A stretch of 64,000 nucleotides of DNA from JBARKJ01 sp963698885. GTDB lineage: Bacteria; Nitrospirota; JACRHJ01. A model generated the notes under the pieces. It ran no database searches. It worked only from the letters and a program-made list of their open reading frames with translations, and was not told the DNA's origin. A program made the position numbers and the translations under genes. Below are positions 43,643 to 51,753 of the stretch, piece by piece (the first letter of the stretch is position 1; each line of letters opens with the position of its first letter). The stretch is taken from the NCBI GenBank assembly GCA_963698885.1, contig CAVOSJ010000007.1:1-64000 (forward strand), written 5' to 3'.

Positions 43643-45569
43643 ATGGGCTTAAACGTAACGCAGAAGATAATCAAGGCGCACATGACTTGCAGGCAAGATG
43701 AAGGCGGGCGCGCCGATTGCCATCCGCATCGACCAGACGCTTACGCAGGACGCGACAGGCACGATGGCATACCTCCAGTTCGAGGCCATGGGAGTTGACC
43801 GGGTAAAGACGGACCTCTCGGTCTCCTACGTGGACCACAACATGCTCCAGACAGGTTACGAGAACCCGGACGACCATGCGTTCCTGCAGTCAATCGCCGC
43901 GCGCTACGGCCTGTACTTCTCACGCCCCGGCAACGGCATCTGCCACCAGGTGCACCTTGAGCGCTTCGGAGCGCCGGGCACGACGCTACTGGGCTCCGAC
44001 TCGCACACCCCCACCGGCGGCGGCATAGGCCAGCTCGCGATGGGCGCGGGCGGCCTGGACGTTGCGCTCGCGATGGCGGGCCAGCCGTTCTTTTTAAAAA
44101 TGCCGAAAGTCATAGGAGTGAAATTAACCGGAGCCCTCCAGCCGTTTGTATCCGCCAAAGACGTTATCTTGGAGGTACTGAGGATAAAGACGGTAAAGGG
44201 CGGCGTGGGATGCGTGTTCGAATATTTCGGGCCGGGCGTGCAGACGCTGGACGTCCCTTCGCGCGCGACCATTACCAACATGGGCGCGGAGCTTGGCGCG
44301 ACGACGTCGGTCTTCCCCTCCGACAAGGTAACGAAGGACTTCATGAAGGCGCAGGGGCGTGACGACTCATGGAAAAGGCTGGTCGCCGACAAGACCGCGA
44401 GTTACGACGAAATAATCGAAATCGATTTATCGAGCCTTGAGCCGATGGTGGCTATGCCGCACATGCCGGACAAGGTGAAAAAAGTCTCCGAGATCGCGGG
44501 TATGCAAGTCCAGCAGGTGGCGATAGGCTCCTGCACGAACAGCTCTTATAAGGACCTTTCTACCGTCGCCGCGATGCTGCACGGAAGGACGGTCGCGCCC
44601 ACTGTCTCGCTCGGCATCTCGCCCGGTTCCCGGCAGGTGCTGTCCATGATAACCGAGTCCGGCGGGCTATCGTCCATGATAAAGGCGGGCGCCCGGATAC
44701 TCGAATCCGGCTGCGGGCCATGCATCGGCATGGGGTTTGCTCCGCCGACCGGCGGCGTGACCGTGCGCTCGTTCAACAGGAACTTCGAGGGCCGCTCCGG
44801 CACGAAGTCCGCGAGCGTCATCCTGGCGTCTCCCGAGACCTGCGCCGCCGCCGCGATAAGCGGGACAATCACCGACCCCCGCAAGCTGAATATTCCGCCG
44901 GTCAAGGTGAAGATGCCGAAGAGATACAACTCGGATGATATCTGATGATTATAGCCTCTACCGCCGGCAGAAGAGGCCCAAAAGGTATCCATCGTGCGCG
45001 GGCCGAATATCGCGCCGCTTGCGAGGGCGCCAAAGCCTGGCACGGAGATTTCCGGGCGCGTGCTCCTGAAGACCGGCGACAACATCACCACGGACCATAT
45101 TATGCCCGCCGGGGCAAAAGTCCTGCCGCTTCGGTCGAACCTGCCTAAGATATCGGAGTTCGTGTTCGAGGCGGTGGACCCGGAATTCCCGAAGCGCGCC
45201 AAGGAGTGGGGCGGCGGGTTCGTAATAGGCGGGGAGAACTACGGCCAGGGAAGCTCCCGCGAGCATGCCGCGCTTGCCCCGATGTACCTGGGCGTGAAGG
45301 CGGTTATAACCAAGTCCTTCGCGCGCATCCACCTTGCGAACCTCATCAACTTCGGTATCCTTCCGCTCACGTTCAAGGACCCGTCCGACTACGACAAAAT
45401 CGAGCAGGGCGACGAACTTGCGCTGGACATTTCCAACATAGACAAGCCGAGGCTGGAAGACAGGACAAAGGGTCTGAATATAGCGGTGGTCGCCCAGCTG
45501 AGTTCCGAGCGCGACCGCGAGCTTATCCTCGCGGGCGGGGCGCTGAACCTGGCCAGCGGAAAGGGCTAA
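43643..45569 (+). CDS. Aconitate hydratase, single-chain (apparent frameshifts)
   Basis: About 640 residues. The start ATG 43643 (MGLNVTQKIIKAHM) has AAGGGG upstream; one extra A near 43690 then shifts the frame to VDHNMLQTG, LLGSDSHTPTGGGIGQLAMGAGG, GSCTNSS and SGCGPCIGMGFAPP with the Fe-S cysteines. Stops cluster at 44943-44954, after which the frame resumes as PPAEEAQKVSIVRGPNIAPL, the swivel-domain linker, and continues with TGDNITTDHIMPAG and NYGQGSSREHAALAP. It interconverts citrate and isocitrate. Two compensating indels are more likely than a true split, because the linker sequence is conserved across the break. Confidence 0.88.
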
Positions 45570-45573
45570 GACC

Positions 45574-45676
45574 GTACTTTTCTTTCAGGTGAAAGAAAAG
45601 TACCAAAAGAAAGCCGGACTGGGCGGAGCCAAATTTAAAAGTTCTTTGGTGCTACCTTTCTTTCAAGAAAGGTAGC
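45574..45676 (+). repeat. Dispersed bipartite hairpin repeat, forward orientation, variant B half
   Basis: A hairpin 45574-45603 with GTACTTTTCTTTC arms; linker CAAAAGAAAGCCGG and AGTTCTTTGGTG; B hairpin 45651-45676 with GCTACCTTTCTT and AAGAAAGGTAGC arms. Both B arms changed together relative to consensus. Confidence 0.9.
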
Positions 45677-45696
45677 GAATTTAAAGGGGGCTATCG

Positions 45697-46254
45697 GTGA
45701 TTGTTCGTAAAAAATTCCTTCTGCTGTTTTTCGCTTTCATCGTCATCCCCTCCCTCGCCTTCGCGGATTTCACCGGCCTTTGCACGGCCGTCAAGGACGG
45801 GGACACCATCGTTGTCCTTATCGATAACCACATACCTGTCAAGGTGCGCCTCCATGGGATAGACGCGCCGGAGATGAAGCAGCCGTTCGGCAAGGCGGCC
45901 AAGAGATACGCATCAACGCTTGTTTATCATAGAATAGTTACCGTGCGCGAGGAGGGGACGGACAAGTACGGCCGGACGCTGGGAGAGGTGACGCTCCCGG
46001 ACGGGCGGGATTTTTCCGAGGAAATGCTCCGGGAGGGCTATGCCTGGCACTATAAGCAGTACGACCAATCCCAAAAGCTCGCCGACTTAGAGACCGAAGC
46101 GCACGACGCACAGCGCGGCCTATGGGCGGACCTGGACCCGACGCCCCCCTGGGAGTTCAGGCACATGGAAAATTCGGATAACGAACAGACAAAATTCCGC
46201 CACCGCGAGCGCCGACCCCGAGGCGCCAGGGGCTTTCTGGATAACTCAGAGTAA
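45697..46254 (+). CDS. Secreted thermonuclease (SNase) family protein
   Basis: A 185-residue protein from GTG 45697 (AAAGGGGG upstream) with signal peptide MIVRKKFLLLFFAFIVIPSLAFA. The SNase active site is complete: VKDGDTIVV (Asp), VRLHGIDAPEM (Arg, Asp, Glu) and DKYGRTLGEV (Arg). LREGYAWHYKQYDQS and AQRGLWAD follow. The last 30 residues are charged and not part of the fold. It hydrolyses DNA or RNA outside the cytoplasm. Confidence 0.92.
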   Translation: MIVRKKFLLLFFAFIVIPSLAFADFTGLCTAVKDGDTIVVLIDNHIPVKVRLHGIDAPEMKQPFGKAAKRYASTLVYHRIVTVREEGTDKYGRTLGEVTLPDGRDFSEEMLREGYAWHYKQYDQSQKLADLETEAHDAQRGLWADLDPTPPWEFRHMENSDNEQTKFRHRERRPRGARGFLDNSE

Positions 46255-46305
46255 ATGCCCTTGAAAATGCCGGAGTTTTTTGAGAGTAAAATGGGGCAAA
46301 ATAGC

Positions 46306-46335
46306 TTGACAGGGCGGGGACGGCTGTGGTAAAAA
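46306..46335 (+). promoter_or_regulatory. Promoter for tRNA-Asn
   Basis: Consensus TTGACA (46306-46311), 18-base spacer, TAAAAA (46330-46335), about 20 bases before the tRNA. Confidence 0.65.
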
Positions 46336-46354
46336 TGCAGGGTCGTACCAACAT

Positions 46355-46430
46355 TCCCCGGTAGCTCAGTTGGTAGAGCAGGTGGCTGTTAACCACCTTG
46401 TCGCTGGTTCGAGTCCGGCCCGGGGAGCCA
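46355..46430 (+). tRNA. tRNA-Asn (GTT)
   Basis: A 76-base cloverleaf: acceptor TCCCCGG/CCGGGGA, D arm GCTCAGTTGGTAGAGC, anticodon stem GGTGG/CCACC with loop CTGTTAA (anticodon GTT at 46388-46390), T arm GCTGGTTCGAGTCCGGC, and encoded CCA. Confidence 0.97.
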
Positions 46431-46440
46431 GTTAACTCCA

Positions 46441-46474
46441 AATATGGGCACTCCTGAAAGGGTGCCCATATTTT
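46441..46474 (+). terminator. Intrinsic terminator after tRNA-Asn
   Basis: AATATGGGCAC (46441-46451) pairs with GTGCCCATATT (46462-46472), followed by T's. Confidence 0.88.
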
Positions 46475-46614
46475 GTTGCGAAACTGCACCTGCCAATGCT
46501 GAAAAATCTTTTCAGATACAGCCTCTAAAATTTTACCATGTGAATTCGGGGGCCCTTTCGCCTCCCTCAGCTATACAACTTGACGCATCCTGGGTAGGCT
46601 ATCAGCCGTGCCAC

Positions 46615-46899
46615 TTATTTTTTGCCATCCACCAGTTCCTTCAGCTCTTTACCTGCCTTAAAGAAAGGCACTAGTTTTGCGGGGATCAACACTGGAGTTC
46701 CGGTCTTGAAATTCCTGCCCTCGCGCTCTTTTCTGAGGCGCATTTTGAAACTGCCGAACCCGCGCACTTCAACTTTGTTATTTGAAGCAAGGGCGTCTTT
46801 AATGCTATCAAAAAAGGTATCGACGATAATCTCAATTTCTTTTTTGGTAATGCCCGCCACTCGATCAGTCAGTTTATTTACGAGTTTTTCCTTTGTCAT
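46615..46899 (-). CDS. HU/IHF-family DNA-binding protein
   Basis: A 94-residue nucleoid protein: MTKEKLVNKLTDRVAGITKKEIEIIVDTFFDSIKDAL forms the helical body, VEVRGFGSFKMRLRKEREGRNFKTGTPVLIPAKLVPFFKAGKELKE the DNA-binding arms. The GRNFKTG arm tip is closer to IHF than HU, in which Pro replaces Phe. No second subunit is present. Its upstream region is long and AT-rich. Confidence 0.93.
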   Translation of the reverse strand: MTKEKLVNKLTDRVAGITKKEIEIIVDTFFDSIKDALASNNKVEVRGFGSFKMRLRKEREGRNFKTGTPVLIPAKLVPFFKAGKELKELVDGKK

Positions 46900-47854
46900 A
46901 TGCCTTCAGCCCTTGAAATAATTATCACCCTTCCCAGAAGGTAATTTTGCCGGACGCACGAAAAATCACCTTTTCAGAGGCGGGCCTTGCTGATAGCTCC
47001 GCCAACTTCAGCCCACGCTTACTCAGGCACTACGACGTAAAGCTTGCAGTTTAGCCAATATAGGAAATACTTATATCATTAATGCCGGAAAATAAAAAGC
47101 TGGGAATTATACCAGGGGTTAGATTAAAATTTGTCTTTCTGGACGGATACGCCGCCCATTTTTCAGGCGTTTGAAACACACGAAACAGGCAGCTTCAACT
47201 GTTGATTTTTTTTGCATGTTCCGTTGCGCCCTTTCCAGACTCATCATCCCCTAATGTTTTCTACTATACAATAGTCTTTTAAATTCACTTGCGGGAGCGT
47301 GACTTGCCCTCATTGATAGGAAGTTGTCCTATCTATGAGTTTTGCGTAATGGCGCATATCGAGCTATATTATGAATATTATTTATTTGTGAATAATATTA
47401 AAATAATTATTTTATCATCGGTAATGTTCACAGTTTGCCACATCACTGACACGAATATACTTCGACTTATAGATAAGAAATCGTGTACAAAGCTTCACGT
47501 AGTTGAGGGGCGATAGCGAAGCAAGCGTAACGGGAGCGCTATCATGCAAAACCTGAGAATAATCCCTAAATGCCTTATTTTGAGTTTCCCGCCCGGTTCC
47601 TGCATATTCGTCCGAAATAGATGACGTAAACTCTCCCATCGGGTCCAAAGGGGCTTGCTGGAAGGGCAGGAGAAACGTCCATGACCGCCCTTTTTCAAGA
47701 AGAACGTATTAGGCGCCGCGACATCCCAGGCAATCCGCTGCCGGCGGGGCGGAGAAAAAAAATTGAAGCCGCGCCCGCTTCCTCACCCCGCCGCGCTGAA
47801 ATACCTACAAAATATCAGGAGAAGATTAATTCTGACAAAAGGAGGGTGCCTACA
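46900..47854. other. Long AT-rich intergenic region between divergent HU/IHF and protease genes
   Basis: About 950 bases with no convincing gene. It contains an extended -10 promoter for the HU/IHF gene, a GATAGGA/TCCTATC inverted repeat (47315-47333), a very AT-rich patch (47375-47415), a GATAGCG/CGCTATC stem (47512-47543) and a weak AAGGGC/GCCCTT stem before T's (47656-47698). The last two could be regulatory structures in the protease leader. I recognise no riboswitch class. Confidence 0.5.
47106..47114 (-). promoter_or_regulatory. Extended -10 promoter for the HU/IHF gene
   Basis: On the minus strand TGGTATAAT gives a perfect -10 with an extended TG; no good -35 is visible. It predicts a 5' leader of about 200 bases. 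Confidence 0.4.
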
Positions 47855-50800
47855 ATGAAGAACGCAAAAATATCCGCACTTGCTATTTTCATGGTATTTA
47901 TCTGGTTTTTCCCCGCGTATGCTTCAGAGCTTGACGATATAAACGCTGCTATCCGGGCGAAGGGTGCCCTCTGGACGGCCGCCAATACCTCAATGAGCGT
48001 GTTGCCGCCGGCGGAGCGGGCGTCAAAAATGGGACTACTGACCGCGCCGCCGCCTTTGGGCAAGGCTAGACCTATGATGATGCGTCCCCTCCTCTCCGCG
48101 CCACTGCCGGTATCACTTGACTGGAGAAACAATAACGGCAACTATGTGACCGGCGTTCGCGACCAGGGAAATTGCGGAAGTTGCTGGGCGTTTGCCTCGA
48201 CCGCCGCGCTCGAAGCCGCCACGATTATAAAAGATAAAACTCCGGGCACTGACCTTGACCTCTCGGAACAGGTCGCCGTATCCTGCAGCGGTGAGGGAAG
48301 CTGCGACGGCGGATATCTGATCGACGATTTTTTTGTGACAAGCGGTCTCCCGCTTGAATCCTGCTACCCTTATACTGGCGGTAACGGCTCCTGCTCCAGC
48401 GCCTGCGCGAATTGGCAAAACGATGCCTATAAAGTATCAAGCTATACCTGGGTAGTCCCTTATGGGAGCCAGCAGACCGCCGATGTTTTAAAGAACGCCC
48501 TCAACAGCTATGGTCCCGTAGCCGTGACAATGGCCATTTATAGCGATTTTTATTACTACAGCAGCGGAATCTACAGCAATGTAACCGGCTATCTGGAGGG
48601 GTACCATGCGATACTGCTGGTCGGCTATGACGACGTCAACGGTTGCTTCATCGTAAAGAACAGTTGGGGGAGCGGATGGGGAGAGAACGGCTATTTCAGG
48701 ATCGCATACAGCGAGCTGACCGATGCCGTCGATTTTGGATACGAAGCTCTGGCTTACAGCATTAATCCCGATTCCCCTCAAGCCAAGCTGAACCTCACAA
48801 TAAATCCCGACGGCAGCGGGTCCATAACCGCCAAGCCGTCAAGCCCAAAGGGGCTCTACAATTTCGGCGATACCGTGCAGCTTACGGCTGTTCCTTTAAG
48901 CTGCAGCGCCTTCCAGGGCTGGAGCGGTGATGCTTCGGGTTTATCAAACCCCGTCAGTATCACTATGGATGTGGACAAAACTGTGACGGCAAGTTTTGCG
49001 ACTAATAAAGTCAACTTAACGACCGCGGTGAATGATCCGCAAGGAGGGGCAGTGACGAGCGGCGGCTCGTATGATTGCGGCAGCACGGTGCAAGTAGCCG
49101 CGTCATCCAACACGGGCCATTTCTTTGCGGGCTGGAGCGGGGACGCCTCCGGCACGACAAACCCGCTTCCCGTCATTATGGACAAAGAAAAGTCCGTAAC
49201 AGCCAACTTTTCGACGGGCGGCATAGCCCTGTCATCTTCGCTTAACGGCACTTCAGTAACTCTCACTGCCGCAATGTCGTACAACAATGTCGCCGCTGCC
49301 GGGCAAACCCTTATTTTTTATGTAGATAATAAGCTCCAAACCCAAGCGGTTACGGACGTCGGCGGCACTGCCGTGGTTACGTTCACTTGCAGTCCCGGTG
49401 AGCATTCGGCCTATGCAGTGTTCACCGCAAGCGGCGGCATGCCGACTATGAAGTCGAATACAATAGAATTTAATATAGTATTAGTTTCGTTTACAATAAC
49501 GGTTACATCGGGGCCTAATGGCGGTATAACGCCTGGTACCATCGATGTGGTGTGGGGTACCAGCCAGACCTTCGTGATTGCACCCGCATCCGGCTATGCA
49601 ATCGGGAACGTGACGGTTGACGGGGTTTCCACGGGAGTTATGACCGTCTGGACCTTCCTCAACGTCCAGGCTACTCACACGATAGCCGCGACCTTCATCC
49701 CGACCATCACGGCCACATCTGGCGCTGGCGGCGGCATCTCTCCTTCCGGTACGACAAGAGTTGCCAGCGGGGCGAGCCAGACCTATACAGTTAAGGCCAA
49801 TGCCGGCTACCATGTAGCGGACGTGCTTGTTGACGGCTCTTCCGTTGGCGCTGTGGGTACGTACACCTTCAGCAATGTAACCGCGCCTCACACGATATCG
49901 GCGAGCTTCGCGCAGAACCCGTCTTTTACCATAACGGTGACGCCTGGCGCCAACGGCAGCATAACGCCGGGGACAATCGCCGTGGTGCAGGGCACCAGCC
50001 AGACCTTCGCTATTGCACCCGCATCCGGCTATGCCATCGGGAGCGTGACGGTTGACGGGGGTTCCATAGGGGTAATGACCAGCTGGACATTCTCCAGCGT
50101 ACAGTCTGCGCACACTATAGCCGCGACGTTCATCCCGACTATCGCGGCCACAGCGGGCGCTGGCGGAAGCATTTCTCCTTCCGGCACGGCAAGAGTTGCC
50201 AGCGGGGCGAGCCAGACCTATACCATTAAGGCCAATGCCGGCTATCATGTAGGGGACGTGCTCGTCGACGGCTCTTCCGTGGGCGCTGTGGGTACGTACA
50301 CCTTCAGCAATGTAACTGCGCCTCACACGATATCGGCGAGCTTCGCCCAGAACCCGTCTTTTACCATAACGGTTACGCCGGGCGCCAACGGCAGCATAAC
50401 GCCGGGGACAACCGCCGTGGTGCAGGGCACCAGCCAGACCTTCGCTATTGCACCCGCATCCGGCTATGCAATCGGGAACGTGACGGTTGACGGGGGTTCC
50501 ATAGGGGTAATGACCAGCTGGACATTCTCCAACGTCCAGGCTGCCCACACGATAGCCGCGACGTTCATCCCGACTATCACGGCCACAGCGGGCGCAAACG
50601 GAAGCATTTCTCCTTCCGGTACGGCAAGAGTTGCCAGCGGTGCGAACCAGACCTATACCATTAAGGCCAATGCCGGCTACCATGTAGCGGACGTGCTCGT
50701 CGACGGCTCTTCCGTTGGCGCCGTGGGTACGTACACCTTCAGCAATGTAACTGCGCCTCACACGATATCGGCGAGCTTCGCCCAGAACCCGTCTTTTACC

Positions 50801-51661
50801 ATAACGGTTACGCCTGGCGCCAACGGCAGCATAACGCCGGGGACAACCGCCGTGGTGCAGGGCACCAGCCAGACCTTCGCTATTGCACCCGCATCCGGCT
50901 ATGCCATCGGGAGCGTGACGGTTGACGGGGGTTCCATAGGGGTAATGACCAGCTGGACATTCTCCAACGTCCAGGCTGCCCACACGATAGCCGCGACGTT
51001 CATCCCGACTATCACGGCCACAGCGGGCGCAAACGGCGGCATCTCTCCTTCCGGCACGGCAAGAGTTGCCATCGGTGCGAACCAGACATACACAATCGCA
51101 CCAAACGCAGGTTATCATGTGGCGGACGTACTTGTCGATGGCTCTTCCGTTGGCGCCGTGGGTACGTACACCTTCAACAATGTAACTGCGCCTCATACTA
51201 TATCGGCGAGCTTCGCCCAGAACCCGTCTTTTACCATAACGGTTACGCCGGGCTCAAACGGCAGCATAACGCCGGGGACCACCGCCGTGGTGCAGGGCAC
51301 CAGCCAGACCTTCGCTATTGCACCCGCATCCGGCTATGCTATCGGGAACGTGACGGTTGACGGGGGTTCCATAGGGGTAATGACCAGCTGGACATTCACC
51401 AACGTCCAGGCTGCGCACACGATAGCCGCGACGTTCATCCCGACTATCACGGCCACGGCGGGCGCAAACGGCAGCATTTCTCCTTCCGGTACGGCAAGAG
51501 TTGCCAGCGGTGCGAACCAGACCTATACCATTAAGGCCAATGCCGGCTATCATATAGCGGCCGTGCTTGTCGACGGCTCTTCCGTTGGCGCTGTGGGTAC
51601 GTACACCTTCAGCAATGTAACTGCGCCTCACACGATATCGGCGAGCTTCGCTTCAAATTAA
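47855..51661 (+). CDS. Secreted papain-family (C1A) cysteine protease with InlB-B-like repeats
   Basis: A 1268-residue exported protein. ATG 47855, after AAAGGAGG, begins signal peptide MKNAKISALAIFMVFIWFFP; the frame is open 58 codons further upstream. The C1A domain (about 85-310) has Cys110 in QGNCGSCWAFAS, His251 in GYHAILLVGYDD and Asn269 in KNSWGSGWGENGYF. Two WSGDASG/TASF repeats of the divergent InlB B type follow, then an Ig-like segment (about 455-540), then five 145-residue tandem units from residue 542 to the end, each with two half-modules. There is no membrane anchor. It is likely extracellular or surface-associated and degrades protein; the repeats may bind or space. A candidate inhibitor is encoded at 20.9 kb. 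Confidence 0.93.
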   Translation: MKNAKISALAIFMVFIWFFPAYASELDDINAAIRAKGALWTAANTSMSVLPPAERASKMGLLTAPPPLGKARPMMMRPLLSAPLPVSLDWRNNNGNYVTGVRDQGNCGSCWAFASTAALEAATIIKDKTPGTDLDLSEQVAVSCSGEGSCDGGYLIDDFFVTSGLPLESCYPYTGGNGSCSSACANWQNDAYKVSSYTWVVPYGSQQTADVLKNALNSYGPVAVTMAIYSDFYYYSSGIYSNVTGYLEGYHAILLVGYDDVNGCFIVKNSWGSGWGENGYFRIAYSELTDAVDFGYEALAYSINPDSPQAKLNLTINPDGSGSITAKPSSPKGLYNFGDTVQLTAVPLSCSAFQGWSGDASGLSNPVSITMDVDKTVTASFATNKVNLTTAVNDPQGGAVTSGGSYDCGSTVQVAASSNTGHFFAGWSGDASGTTNPLPVIMDKEKSVTANFSTGGIALSSSLNGTSVTLTAAMSYNNVAAAGQTLIFYVDNKLQTQAVTDVGGTAVVTFTCSPGEHSAYAVFTASGGMPTMKSNTIEFNIVLVSFTITVTSGPNGGITPGTIDVVWGTSQTFVIAPASGYAIGNVTVDGVSTGVMTVWTFLNVQATHTIAATFIPTITATSGAGGGISPSGTTRVASGASQTYTVKANAGYHVADVLVDGSSVGAVGTYTFSNVTAPHTISASFAQNPSFTITVTPGANGSITPGTIAVVQGTSQTFAIAPASGYAIGSVTVDGGSIGVMTSWTFSSVQSAHTIAATFIPTIAATAGAGGSISPSGTARVASGASQTYTIKANAGYHVGDVLVDGSSVGAVGTYTFSNVTAPHTISASFAQNPSFTITVTPGANGSITPGTTAVVQGTSQTFAIAPASGYAIGNVTVDGGSIGVMTSWTFSNVQAAHTIAATFIPTITATAGANGSISPSGTARVASGANQTYTIKANAGYHVADVLVDGSSVGAVGTYTFSNVTAPHTISASFAQNPSFTITVTPGANGSITPGTTAVVQGTSQTFAIAPASGYAIGSVTVDGGSIGVMTSWTFSNVQAAHTIAATFIPTITATAGANGGISPSGTARVAIGANQTYTIAPNAGYHVADVLVDGSSVGAVGTYTFNNVTAPHTISASFAQNPSFTITVTPGSNGSITPGTTAVVQGTSQTFAIAPASGYAIGNVTVDGGSIGVMTSWTFTNVQAAHTIAATFIPTITATAGANGSISPSGTARVASGANQTYTIKANAGYHIAAVLVDGSSVGAVGTYTFSNVTAPHTISASFASN
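49478..51660 (+). repeat. Five tandem 435-bp coding repeats in the protease gene
   Basis: Units begin at 49478, 49913, 50348, 50783 and 51218, each exactly 435 bases (145 codons) apart. Each holds one half-module around GSITPGT and VTVDGGSIGVMTSWTF and one around SISPSGTARV and VLVDGSSVGAVGTYTF. Units 2 to 5 are nearly identical in DNA and unit 1 is more diverged, pointing to recent amplification or gene conversion. Confidence 0.93.
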
Positions 51662-51680
51662 CCAACCGAGGTATAGATAA

Positions 51681-51718
51681 AAATAAGGGGTTGCAACTTT
51701 CGCAGCCCCTTATTTTTT
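51681..51718. terminator. Bidirectional terminator between protease and zinc-ribbon genes
   Basis: AAATAAGGGGTTGC (51681-51694) pairs with GCAGCCCCTTATTT (51702-51715), followed by T's; it serves convergent genes. Confidence 0.85.
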
Positions 51719-51753
51719 TAATTAAAAATTCGGGGTCATGAAGATTCTCCCCA

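Noticed and set aside
1945..45676. The intergenic hairpins as ordinary intrinsic terminators
   Set aside because: Stems are AT-rich, not followed by a T run in the direction of transcription, and occur between cotranscribed-looking genes; genuine terminators elsewhere in the window look different.
47289..47516. A 75-codon plus-strand open frame in the AT-rich intergenic region
   Set aside because: No ribosome-binding site, no recognisable motif, and composition fits random AT-rich DNA.
49481..51196. A 571-codon open frame on the minus strand opposite the protease repeats
   Set aside because: It mirrors the tandem repeats of the plus-strand gene, has odd Arg/Gly/Cys-rich composition and no start site. 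It is a shadow of repeated GC-rich codons.
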